From: Acidimicrobiales bacterium
Lineage (GTDB): Bacteria; Actinomycetota; Acidimicrobiia; Acidimicrobiales; MedAcidi-G1
Assembly (NCBI GenBank): GCA_029242745.1
Contig: JAQWTI010000039.1
Coordinates: 1-64,000, forward strand
Direction: 5' to 3'
Length of the DNA: 64,000 bases
Below are positions 9,290-16,784 of this stretch, one piece after another (position 1 is the stretch's first letter; each line of letters starts with the position of its first letter). The translations under genes were made by a program, and so were the position numbers. Below the pieces are notes generated by a model. It was given only the letters and a program-made list of their open reading frames with translations. It was not told the DNA's origin and did no database searches.

Positions 9290-9868
9290 TCAGACAACCC
9301 GGCGAAGGAAATTGGCTATCAGGTCGTGCCCGTTAGTTGTCAGAATTGATTCAGGGTGGAACTGCACGCCTTCTACATCAAAATCTTGGTGACGTAGACC
9401 CATGATGAGACCATCTTCGCTGGTTGCAGTGATCTCCAGCTCGTCGGGTAGGGAGTCTCGGTCGACGATCAGCGAGTGGTAGCGAGTGGCCTCTAGTGGA
9501 TTGGGTAGCCCAGCAAATACGCCGACTCCCTCATGGTGCACCATTGACGTTTTACCGTGCATAACGGCCGGTGCCCGGACTACCGATCCACCCCAGGCAG
9601 CACCAATGGTTTGGTGCCCCAGACAAACTCCAAGCAGGGGAATCCGGCCAGCAGCCCAGCGGATGACAGCAGTAGATATGCCAGCGTCCTCCGGTCGCCC
9701 AGGGCCAGGGCTGATTAGTACGGCGTCAGGAGCAAGGGCCTCCACTTCAGCAACCGATAGGGCATCGTGGCGGTAGACCATGGGATCGGCCCCCAGCTCT
9801 CCTAGATATTGGACGAGGTTGTAGACGAACGAGTCATAATTATCGATAACTAGCACGCGTGCGTTCAC
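9290..9868 (-). CDS. pabA: Glutamine amidotransferase subunit of anthranilate/aminodeoxychorismate synthase
   Basis: Supplies ammonia from glutamine to chorismate for folate or tryptophan synthesis. The 192-residue class I amidotransferase shows [13 protein letters not shown] at the N-terminus, SPGPGRP, the nucleophile motif LGVCLGHQ and the His-Glu pair in VQFHPES. PabA and TrpG cannot be separated by sequence alone, and one protein often serves both partners. In mycobacteria the same gene lies between crgA and pknB, as here. It is convergent with the kinase gene and divergent from crgA. Confidence 0.92.
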   Translation of the reverse strand: MNARVLVIDNYDSFVYNLVQYLGELGADPMVYRHDALSVAEVEALAPDAVLISPGPGRPEDAGISTAVIRWAAGRIPLLGVCLGHQTIGAAWGGSVVRAPAVMHGKTSMVHHEGVGVFAGLPNPLEATRYHSLIVDRDSLPDELEITATSEDGLIMGLRHQDFDVEGVQFHPESILTTNGHDLIANFLRRVV

Positions 9869-9943
9869 CGTTGTAACGCTAGCTCAACGATTCTCAAGCC
9901 CCTTTGGTGCGGCACCACCGCTGTAAGTCGTATCCTCTCAGAC

Positions 9944-10282
9944 ATGTCGAGAAGTGAGAACGTCGATCATCCACTAGATGACTCCACGGAGGGTGATCCC
10001 GCCCCGTCTCGTCCTCGTCCCGTCAAGAAGCGTGTTCAGGGTGGACGGGTTACGCCAAAAGGCACACAGGGTGGTGCACCAGCAGACCGATCTATGTCGG
10101 CTGGGCACGGGCCATCGCCAATGTGGATGACAGTGCTGCTGTTCGGACTGCTGGGTCTGGGTATCCTGATTATCTTTTTCAATTACGTAGGTTGGATGCC
10201 TGGCGGAACCAGCAATGGATTTCTGCTTCTGGGTCTCGGCTCGATTCTTGGTGGGATCGTTACGGCCACCCAGTATCACTAA
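9944..10282 (+). CDS. crgA: Cell division protein CrgA
   Basis: A 112-residue integral membrane protein. CrgA is an actinobacterial divisome protein that interacts with FtsZ and other division proteins. A basic, disordered N-terminus (KKRVQGGRV) precedes two membrane helices, roughly 64-84 (MWMTVLLFGLLGLGILIIFF) and 92-108. The family pattern SPxWM, a short loop with W, G and N, and a closing TxxQY/WR-like end is recognisable. Its place beside pabA and the PASTA kinase supports the call. Start ATG gives the family length. Confidence 0.88.
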   Translation: MSRSENVDHPLDDSTEGDPAPSRPRPVKKRVQGGRVTPKGTQGGAPADRSMSAGHGPSPMWMTVLLFGLLGLGILIIFFNYVGWMPGGTSNGFLLLGLGSILGGIVTATQYH

Positions 10283-10292
10283 CGATCTGCAT

Positions 10293-10309
10293 CCACCTCG
10301 TCCAGGTGG
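10293..10309 (+). terminator. Hairpin downstream of crgA
   Basis: CCACCT and AGGTGG form a perfect 6-bp stem with a 5-base loop eleven bases after the crgA stop. The following bases (CAGTTTGAATT) are only weakly T-rich, so Rho-independent termination is possible but not certain. Confidence 0.4.
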
Positions 10310-10333
10310 CAGTTTGAATTACGTGTTTGTAAT

Positions 10334-10366
10334 TTACCCACAGTTATTTCCCCATGTTGTGGAAAA
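10334..10366. promoter_or_regulatory. Two DnaA-box-like 9-mers in an AT-rich gap
   Basis: TTACCCACA (10334-10342) and, on the other strand, TTTTCCACA (10358-10366) each differ from TTATCCACA at one position. They lie 15 bases apart in opposite orientation in the gap between crgA and the next gene. Two sites may be chance or a minor DnaA-binding locus. Confidence 0.3.
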
Positions 10367-10411
10367 CCATTTATGAGCAGGCAAGACGCGCGAATTTAAG
10401 AAATGGAAGCG

Positions 10412-10663
10412 TCATTCCTCGACAATCTGTAGTTCCATTTCGTCCATGCAGTGACGGGGTGGTTCAGGGGCCTCTGTGGTAGCCGCTGTCATCCGAACTT
10501 CGGTGCCGCAGAGGCTGCACCGATATTGGAGTTTTACTTTTCGTAACTCGCCGGCTGGTGGTGGCTCGGGAATCGGGGTGGCCAGCATCCGGAGTACGGC
10601 GAGACCCAAGCGGAGCATCACCATGGCTATCGCTACAGCCACGATGATTTTGAACAGGAGCAT
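10412..10663 (-). CDS. Small membrane-anchored zinc-ribbon-like protein
   Basis: An 83-residue protein I do not recognise by name. It has one N-terminal membrane helix (about residues 3-28), a proline-rich linker, then a possible zinc site made of CSLCG near residue 50 and a later Cys in PRHCMDE. With only three cysteines plus a histidine, metal binding is plausible, not shown. The acidic tail ends EMELQIVEE. It is divergent from the DoxX gene, with 97 bases between starts. Confidence 0.65.
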   Translation of the reverse strand: MLLFKIIVAVAIAMVMLRLGLAVLRMLATPIPEPPPAGELRKVKLQYRCSLCGTEVRMTAATTEAPEPPRHCMDEMELQIVEE

Positions 10664-10760
10664 GCAGCCAGCCTAGAAGAAGTCTGGAAACTGAGTGGGG
10701 TGCTGTTCCCCGGTAGTGTCAGCGCCGATCGAGAAGCGATTATCGGACTGGAGAAATTCC

Positions 10761-11282
10761 ATGGAGATAAGTACAGACGTCAACTTGGCACTACTGATCT
10801 TGCGGGTGGTGCTAGGCCTGACTCTTGCTGCGCACGGCTTGAACAAGTTCACTGGCGGCGGGAAGATCCCGGGTACCGGACGGTGGTTTGACAGTATCGG
10901 GATGCGCTCAGGGCGAGTCAATGCCTATCTGGCGGCGTCGACCGAGCTGGGGGCGGGAGTGTTGATGGCTATCGGGCTGCTTCATTCGCTGGCTGCAGCG
11001 GGGGTGATTGGTGTAATGACGGTGGCTGCATGGACGTCTCACCGCACCAACGGGTTCTTCATTATCAAGGAGGGCTGGGAGTACGTCTTCGTCCTGTCTG
11101 TGGTCGCTCTGGTGTCGGCCACTTTGGGCCCCGGTGACTGGTCAGTGGACGCGGGACTGGGTATTGCAACTGACCTTGATGGGATGGTTGGCTTCTGGAT
11201 TGCTCTGCTGGGAGGCGTGGGTGGAGGCATCGGTCAGATGGTGACCTTCTATCGCCCCTCTTCGGTGGCGCCGGGCGATTGA
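10761..11282 (+). CDS. DoxX-family membrane protein
   Basis: A 173-residue protein with four predicted membrane helices. It begins LALLILRVVLGLTLAAHGLNKF, the typical DoxX opening, and continues with STELGAGVLMAIGL and a third helix after HRTNGFFIIKEGWEY. DoxX proteins are linked to quinone or redox functions in some species, but most members have no known role. ATG 10761 is chosen over 10695 because the extra residues do not fit the family and GGAGAA lies just before it. The next gene starts 12 bases downstream, suggesting one transcript. Confidence 0.85.
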   Translation: MEISTDVNLALLILRVVLGLTLAAHGLNKFTGGGKIPGTGRWFDSIGMRSGRVNAYLAASTELGAGVLMAIGLLHSLAAAGVIGVMTVAAWTSHRTNGFFIIKEGWEYVFVLSVVALVSATLGPGDWSVDAGLGIATDLDGMVGFWIALLGGVGGGIGQMVTFYRPSSVAPGD

Positions 11283-11294
11283 GACGCCTCTGCT

Positions 11295-12323
11295 GTGCGG
11301 GTGGTGTTGAGTGAGGACCATCGGGCCCAGTTCCCTGACGGAGAGCTGTTCGACGGGACACTCGTGCGGCCCTTCGAATGCCCCGAGCGTTGGGACCACG
11401 TGGTCGCAGCGTTGGATGCTGCCGGTTTAGACGACCGGACAGCGCCCGATCTGGTCGACCTCGACCGAGTCCAGCGGGTCCACAACCCGGCCTATGTGGA
11501 GTTTCTGGCCGACTTCTGGGAAGAGTGGACGGCCAGTGGACGGACTGGCGACGCCATTGCAAGCATGTTCCCACTGCGCGGTTTGCGCCAAGACCGGATC
11601 CCTACCGACCTTAAGGGAAGGCTTGGGTACTTTGCTCTGGCAGCCGAGACGGCCATCACCGCCGGCACTTGGCGGGCGGCGTCGGTCTCAGCTGCCATCG
11701 CCCAGACGACTCAGCGCCTGGTGGCTGGTGGCGAACCGGTGGCTTTCGGGTTGTGTCGTCCACCCGGTCATCACGCCTCAACCGACCAATTCGGGGGCTA
11801 TTGCTTTTTGAATAACGCGGCCATTGCGGCCGATGGCTTTTTAGCGGACGGTGCTGAGCGGGTAGCCGTACTGGACGTGGACTTCCACCACGGCAATGGG
11901 ACCCAGTCGATCTTCTGGGAACGGTCTGATGTATTATTCGCCTCGCTCCACGGGCACCCCGAGAATGCTTTTCCTTATTTCCTTGGATACGCCGATGAGG
12001 TGGGGACTGGCCCGGGTGAAGGTTTTACCCACAACTATCCGATGCGTCCCGGTACGGCGTTTGACGAGTGGTGCGCGGCACTCGACAACGCGTGTGGGCA
12101 GATCGCCGATCATCGACCCGATGCCCTGGTGGTATCGCTCGGGGTGGATGCCTTCGAGAACGATCCCATTAGTTTCTTTAGTCTGACCAGTGACGACTTC
12201 ACGAAAGTTGGCCGCCGAATTGGGGCGCTGGAGATTCCGACGGCGTACGTGATGGAGGGTGGCTATGCGGTAGCCGAAATCGGTACCAACACTGTCAACG
12301 TTCTCACTGGGCATAATTGCTGA
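11295..12323 (+). CDS. Histone-deacetylase-family protein (acetylpolyamine amidohydrolase type)
   Basis: A zinc-dependent deacetylase of 342 residues in the arginase/HDAC fold. Catalytic marks are RPPGHHA (paired histidines), GGYCFLNNAAIAA, the zinc Asp and His in LDVDFHHGNGTQ, and the second Asp in SLGVDAFENDP; the closing MEGGYAV is also typical. Bacterial relatives remove acetyl groups from polyamines or other small amines; protein deacetylation is possible. The GTG start at 11295 puts VVLSEDH at the N-terminus, as in the family. Confidence 0.9.
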   Translation: MRVVLSEDHRAQFPDGELFDGTLVRPFECPERWDHVVAALDAAGLDDRTAPDLVDLDRVQRVHNPAYVEFLADFWEEWTASGRTGDAIASMFPLRGLRQDRIPTDLKGRLGYFALAAETAITAGTWRAASVSAAIAQTTQRLVAGGEPVAFGLCRPPGHHASTDQFGGYCFLNNAAIAADGFLADGAERVAVLDVDFHHGNGTQSIFWERSDVLFASLHGHPENAFPYFLGYADEVGTGPGEGFTHNYPMRPGTAFDEWCAALDNACGQIADHRPDALVVSLGVDAFENDPISFFSLTSDDFTKVGRRIGALEIPTAYVMEGGYAVAEIGTNTVNVLTGHNC

Positions 12324-12331
12324 CTTCTGAT

Positions 12332-12349
12332 CTGACATTGGGTTGTCAG
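12332..12349. terminator. Hairpin between converging deacetylase and YjbR genes
   Basis: CTGACA and TGTCAG form a perfect 6-bp stem around TTGGGT, nine bases after the deacetylase stop and 16 bases before the end of the opposing gene. It is a likely bidirectional terminator; the T-run is weak. Confidence 0.4.
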
Positions 12350-12364
12350 GCCGGTATTCCTCTC

Positions 12365-12748
12365 TCAGGGGCCATTCCGTTCGGCGAGTTGGCCTTTGGT
12401 GGCGACCAGTTTCCATGCGTCCTCGACCATTGCTCCCACCTCGTCCCAGTCGAGGTCGACATCGAGGTTTAGGCCAACCCATCCCTTGGCTCCCACGTAG
12501 GGTGGGATGAAGAACCGGTCCGGTTCTTGGTCGACGAGTTCGGTCTGCACCCCAGCTGCTGCCTTGAACCACAGGGTGGGGCGGTCATCGTCCTGGCGGT
12601 GGTGCAGGTTGCAAAAGGCTGTGCGCTTCACCACTGCAAAGGTAGGCATGCCATGGTTGATCCGCTCCTCCACACCGGGCAGAGCCAAGCAAGCGGCCCG
12701 TAGTCCATCCAGTAGCGATTGGTCCAGCGTTTCGCGTTCTGAGGTCAT
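12365..12748 (-). CDS. MmcQ/YjbR-family protein
   Basis: A 127-residue protein of the MmcQ/YjbR (DUF419) family, small cytoplasmic proteins with a DNA-binding-like or CyaY-like fold and no agreed function. Recognisable parts are CLALPGVEER, HGMPTFAVVKRTAFCNLH, LWFKAA, DRFFIPPYVGAKGWVGLNLD and the C-terminal helix with VEDAWKLVA. ATG 12748 is chosen because the longer frame upstream runs through the tRNA-Ala gene. It is convergent with the deacetylase gene. Confidence 0.88.
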   Translation of the reverse strand: MTSERETLDQSLLDGLRAACLALPGVEERINHGMPTFAVVKRTAFCNLHHRQDDDRPTLWFKAAAGVQTELVDQEPDRFFIPPYVGAKGWVGLNLDVDLDWDEVGAMVEDAWKLVATKGQLAERNGP

Positions 12749-12773
12749 TGGGTTGCCAACACACGACGATCCA

Positions 12774-12850
12774 TGGTGGAGCTGATGGGAATCGAACCCA
12801 CGACCCCCTGCTTGCAAAGCAGGTGCTCTAGCCAACTGAGCTACAGCCCC
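12774..12850 (-). tRNA. tRNA-Ala (anticodon TGC)
   Basis: A 77-base minus-strand tRNA with acceptor GGGGCTG pairing CAGCTCC (one G-U), discriminator A and encoded CCA. D-arm GTAGCTCAGTTGGCTAGAGC, anticodon stem-loop CCTGCTTTGCAAGCAGG with TGC (plus-strand gca at 12814-12816) and T-arm CGTGGGTTCGATTCCCA are complete. The 264 bases up to the methyltransferase gene hold no gene I can support. Confidence 0.97.
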
Positions 12851-13114
12851 GGAGACGGTACGAACCGCAGCAAAATGTGTGCGGACCGACAGTCGGTACA
12901 CCGCAGGATATCCAGATACACCGTAGTCGGAGGGGTCAGCCAGATTAGCAACGGTGAAGGTCTGGGTTGCTTGTCGGTGGTGAACCATTTTCCGATAGGT
13001 CTCACTGGAAGTGAAGGTGCTCTGATGTGGGCATGCTTGCCGGCAGTCCACATCCGATGACGACCCTGACGGGTCAGTCCAACGGACGGTCTCTATGACT
13101 TTCGGATTCATCGG

Positions 13115-14170
13115 ATGATTAAGTATTTGGGTTCAAAGCGGCGTCTTGTCCCGGTGTTGGACGCCCTTTGTTCCGCGTCAGGCGCTGCCACTGCTCTCGA
13201 CTTGTTTACGGGGACGACGCGGGTAGCCCAGACCTTCAAGCACCGCGGGTTGAAGGTTACGGCAGTTGATTCGGCTCGCTATGCGGAGCTGTTCGCCCTG
13301 TGCTACGTAACCATCGATGCTCAAGAAATCGACCCTGATGAGTTGGCCACGGCACTGGCTTATCTTGATGCCCTCCCAGGTGAGGAGGGCTACGTCACTG
13401 AGGTCTTTTGTCGGCAGGCACGGTTCTTTCGGCCGGAAAACGGCTGTCGGATTGATGCCATTCGAAAGTCATTGGATGCGGATTTTGCCAGTTCACCACT
13501 GTTCCCGGTTCTGCTAACCAGCCTCATAGAGGCTGCTGACCGGGTGGACTCAACTACTGGCCAACAGATGGCCTATCTCAAGCAGTGGGCACCGCGAGCC
13601 CAGCGAGACCTAGAGTTGAGGCGACCAGAACTGCTAAGTGGCACGGGTCGGGCGATTCGTGGTGATGCGCTGGCCCTGGTCCGCGAGGGATCGTTGGGGT
13701 CATTTGATCTTGCCTATATAGATCCGCCGTACAACCGACATAGGTATACGGCCAACTATCACGTGTGGGAGACCCTCGTGGCCTGGGACACTCCTGAGTA
13801 TTACGGGGTGGCCTGCAAGCGGACTGAGGTGCGCGACGGTCCTGTCAACGTGTTCAATCGGAAGGCAACGATGCCTGGCGCCTTAGCCGAGGTAGTAGCC
13901 GGGGTCGATGCTGATGTAGTGGTGCTTTCCTACAACGACGAGTCCTGGCTAAACCGCGATGAGCTGGAATCCCTCTGTCGGGTGCGGGGCGAAGTTCAGG
14001 TAATGGTCTTTGAGCAGGATCGTTACGTGGGTGCCCGCATTGGTATTCACGGACCGGATGGGACCCGTGTTGGTGATGTATCACATACCCGGAACCGGGA
14101 ATATGTGGTGCTGGCAGGTGACGGCGCACGTATAAGTCGTATGACCGCTGCCGTGGGTGGCTCAGTCTGA
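13115..14170 (+). CDS. D12-class DNA adenine-N6 methyltransferase, orphan
   Basis: Transfers methyl from SAM to adenine N6 in a short DNA site. Order of motifs is that of alpha-type (Dam-like) enzymes: N-terminal motif X-like MIKYLGSKRRL, SAM motif DLFTGTTRVAQ near residue 28, and catalytic motif IV IDPPYNRHRY near residue 206. At 351 residues it is longer than Dam, leaving room for a target-recognition region between the motifs. No restriction endonuclease gene lies beside it, so it may be a solitary regulator or a modification remnant. The neighbour on one side is tRNA-Ala. The target site cannot be read from sequence. Confidence 0.88.
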   Translation: MIKYLGSKRRLVPVLDALCSASGAATALDLFTGTTRVAQTFKHRGLKVTAVDSARYAELFALCYVTIDAQEIDPDELATALAYLDALPGEEGYVTEVFCRQARFFRPENGCRIDAIRKSLDADFASSPLFPVLLTSLIEAADRVDSTTGQQMAYLKQWAPRAQRDLELRRPELLSGTGRAIRGDALALVREGSLGSFDLAYIDPPYNRHRYTANYHVWETLVAWDTPEYYGVACKRTEVRDGPVNVFNRKATMPGALAEVVAGVDADVVVLSYNDESWLNRDELESLCRVRGEVQVMVFEQDRYVGARIGIHGPDGTRVGDVSHTRNREYVVLAGDGARISRMTAAVGGSV

Positions 14171-14173
14171 TTG

Positions 14174-14995
14174 TCAGGCTGCCATAGGTCGACCAAAGGG
14201 GAGCTCGGACTGCCAACTAGCGAGAAACGCTTCTGCCCGTTCACAGGCTCCAAGGACTGGGCCGTCGTCATGGTCTACCACTGCGGTGACGATGGTTGCT
14301 ATTGCGTCGCGGGCATCGGTGGCGTTGTCCAGCAGGGTTCCAGCGGTTGTCACAAAGTCGGGTAGGGCTAACACCCCGTTGCGGTGACAGTGGGCGACAG
14401 CCTTTGTAGTCAGCGGTAGGGGTCCAATGGGCACAACAGCCCGAACCCGCAGCATGTCAGCGGCTCCGTGGTCAATGGCACCTACCTTAAATCCAATGAA
14501 TAACAGGTCGGCCTCGGTTGTCAGTGGCTGTTCCGTAACGGTGACGGTTAGGCCTCGTGCGGCGAGTTCTTCGAGTAGTTCTGGTCCACCTGAACTGTCC
14601 ACTACTGCGGTCTTGGCGTCTGGGCAGGCGGCGAGCCCAGCGGCGACTGCGCCAGCGGCCAGCAGCGCTGGATTGTGGATTTGCTCGATAGCACCCAGCG
14701 AGCCTGCGTCAACTCCTTTAGCGGCGATTAGTCGGTAGCCACCATCCCAATCGGCGACCTCAGAGGCGAACGCCGATACGGCCGTGTCACGGTCGTCGAC
14801 GGTTGCGCTGATGCCAGCCGAGATACCCGTTTCACGGCGCTCCAGAAGAGCCAGAGCGTAGGTACTCGAGCGGGCCAGTTCTTTTGCTCCACCTTGGAGA
14901 ATCTTCGGTGCACATCGCACTACACCGTGGCCGGGGGCATCGGCCAGGTCGATGGCCACGAAGGCATTGGTGGAGCTCAACTTACGTATATGCAT
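14174..14995 (-). CDS. Degenerate Glu/Leu dehydrogenase-like protein
   Basis: A 273-residue protein resembling amino-acid dehydrogenases of the Glu/Leu/Phe/Val type but clearly altered. The N-terminal half echoes the substrate domain (GVVRCAPKILQGG, then SAGISA where the GGGK-type loop would be) and lacks the usual catalytic lysines. The C-terminal half looks like the Rossmann domain: HNPALLAAGAVAAGL, DAKTAVVDSSGG, and VLALPDFVTTAGTLLDN, matching the family PDxxxNAGG segment. It follows xseB by four bases, so it is in the xseA-xseB transcript. Catalysis is doubtful; a binding or regulatory role is possible. The family match is my reading by eye. Confidence 0.6.
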   Translation of the reverse strand: MHIRKLSSTNAFVAIDLADAPGHGVVRCAPKILQGGAKELARSSTYALALLERRETGISAGISATVDDRDTAVSAFASEVADWDGGYRLIAAKGVDAGSLGAIEQIHNPALLAAGAVAAGLAACPDAKTAVVDSSGGPELLEELAARGLTVTVTEQPLTTEADLLFIGFKVGAIDHGAADMLRVRAVVPIGPLPLTTKAVAHCHRNGVLALPDFVTTAGTLLDNATDARDAIATIVTAVVDHDDGPVLGACERAEAFLASWQSELPFGRPMAA

Positions 14996-14999
14996 CGGT

Positions 15000-15245
15000 T
15001 CAACTCTTGTCAGTCTTGGGTTCGGTTTCAAGTGACGCCACTATCTGAGTGACACGAAAGCGGGCGTCATCGAGGCGCGATCGGCAGTGGTGGATCAAGA
15101 CGTTGGCCCGACGGACTCTTTCAGCCAGTACGTCTACGTCAGTGGCATCAGACTCCAACGCAGCCAAGATCTCTTGGATCTCATCTAGGGCCAGTGCGTA
15201 ACTGGGAAGGTCCTCATCCTTTGCTGAAGTTGCGTCGTTACTCAT
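15000..15245 (-). CDS. xseB: Exodeoxyribonuclease VII small subunit
   Basis: Small subunit of the single-strand-specific exonuclease that degrades DNA from both ends. The 81-residue protein has the short coiled helical core typical of XseB (YALALDEIQEILAALE, then RVRRANVLIHHCRSRLDDAR). The start overlaps the xseA stop by four bases, so the two are coupled as usual. A run of acidic residues near the N-terminus (KDEDLPS) is common in the family. Confidence 0.93.
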   Translation of the reverse strand: MSNDATSAKDEDLPSYALALDEIQEILAALESDATDVDVLAERVRRANVLIHHCRSRLDDARFRVTQIVASLETEPKTDKS

Positions 15246-16510
15246 TGGAGACCTCCATTTCCATCGGATCCATTGATAACCATGTCATGGGCGGACACAG
15301 ATTCGACGGTACTCGCCACTTCGCCGCCGGCAAGCGTTGTGATGAGCTTGGCACCAACTGCCACGTCGGCTGCAGACCGGATGAGAGTACCGTCCTCTTG
15401 TCGGGTGATAGACCAGCCGCGCGCCAGAATCTCTGCCGGATCGAGGGCACGAAGGCGAGCCGCCAGGGCGTCGAGTCGGTCGTCTTGTTGGGTAAAGCGG
15501 GCGGCAGCTGATCGCGTAGTTCGGGCGGTGAGGTCCCGGAGCAGATCACCGGCTCGTTCCATAGCGGTCCTGGCCCGGGTTGTTATTGCAACCCCCAGGG
15601 CGTCGACGTTGTCGGAATATGAACGAACCTGATCTACGAGAGCGGCGGCGCAAGCGGTTGGCGTTTTAAAGGAAGTGTGAGCCACTTCGTCGGCCACGGA
15701 CCGGTCGATCTCGTGTCCAATGCCAGTTACTACAGGGGTCCCCAGCGTGGCGATAGTTCGGGCCAGGACTTCAGCATCGAAAGCGGCAAGATCAACGGCT
15801 GAACCACCGCCGCGCACTACGGCCACGACGTCGGGTTTGTGAGACGCCACCATCAGTATGGATTCAGCGAGGTCGATGGCAGCGCCGTCGCCTTGCACGC
15901 GTGAGTCGCGTTCCAGCACCACAAAAGGCATCTGACTACGCAGTAGTTCATCAGTGAAGTCGGCGTGGGCGGCCGAGCCGACGCTGGTTACCAAGCCGAT
16001 AGATAGCGGTGGGACCGGAACCAGGAGTGCCCGGTTGGCCCGGAGAAGCCCTTCGTCTAAAAGTGCTTGAAGTAAACGTTCACGCTCGGCAGCAAGCTGG
16101 CCAAGCGTGAACGACGGGTCGGCACCGTTCATGATCAGCTGGAGCCTGCCATTAGGAGTGTAGAACTCAAGGCGGGCCCGGATACGAAGCAGCAGGTCGT
16201 TTGCCAGTTTCAAGCCGCCAGCACTGGCCAGCGTGCGTTCCACACTGGCCCGCGATCCCTTGAAGAGAGCCACGCTGAACTTTGCTCCGACGGCCCGGCC
16301 GGGTAGATCCGATGGCTCAACGAGGTCGAAGTAGGCGTGTCCAGACTGCGCATCATGGAAGCCGGAGACTTGGCCCTCAACCCACAGATCTTCCGGAAAG
16401 GTTTTGTTCAACCCTTCTTTCACCAGTGTGGCTAGATCGCCGACGCTCAGAATCTGTCGTTCATCTTCTATGAGGTCGTCCGCTGCTAAGCGGTCGGTTG
16501 GGCCGGTCAC
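15242..16510 (-). CDS. xseA: Exodeoxyribonuclease VII large subunit
   Basis: Catalytic subunit of exonuclease VII. The 422-residue product has the N-terminal OB-fold (LSVGDLATLVKEGL, LWVEGQVSGF, HAYFDLVE) and the catalytic region with RGGGSAVDLAAFD and VVTGIGHEIDRSVADEVAH, followed by a long helical C-terminus (MERAGDLLRDLTART). It heads a three-gene unit with xseB and the dehydrogenase-like gene. The 274 bases upstream to 16784 contain no gene I can support. Confidence 0.95.
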   Translation of the reverse strand: MTGPTDRLAADDLIEDERQILSVGDLATLVKEGLNKTFPEDLWVEGQVSGFHDAQSGHAYFDLVEPSDLPGRAVGAKFSVALFKGSRASVERTLASAGGLKLANDLLLRIRARLEFYTPNGRLQLIMNGADPSFTLGQLAAERERLLQALLDEGLLRANRALLVPVPPLSIGLVTSVGSAAHADFTDELLRSQMPFVVLERDSRVQGDGAAIDLAESILMVASHKPDVVAVVRGGGSAVDLAAFDAEVLARTIATLGTPVVTGIGHEIDRSVADEVAHTSFKTPTACAAALVDQVRSYSDNVDALGVAITTRARTAMERAGDLLRDLTARTTRSAAARFTQQDDRLDALAARLRALDPAEILARGWSITRQEDGTLIRSAADVAVGAKLITTLAGGEVASTVESVSAHDMVINGSDGNGGLQ

Positions 16511-16784
16511 ATGCTGAACCTAGCCCCGAGTTGTTCGGGTGGTGCCAGCGCCGTTAGAGATCCCTAATTGCAGGTCCTGTGACATTCCAAAGCGTCAGAA
16601 TTGCCGTTCACCGGTTGTTGCAGAAGCAGTAGAGCAATTTGCAGAGGCCGCCGAGACCACAGACTTTGATATCCGGTCGCGTTGTCATGCGGGGGGAAGG
16701 ACTCCGATGTTTGCTAGTGATACATCGTGGCTGAGATCTGGGGTTGGACATCCTGTTGGATGGCCGAAGTTCCAGAATTGTCAA

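Noticed and set aside
12749-13111. N-terminal extension of the YjbR-family gene
   Set aside because: It would read through tRNA-Ala and shows no similarity to the family; ATG 12748 gives the normal length.
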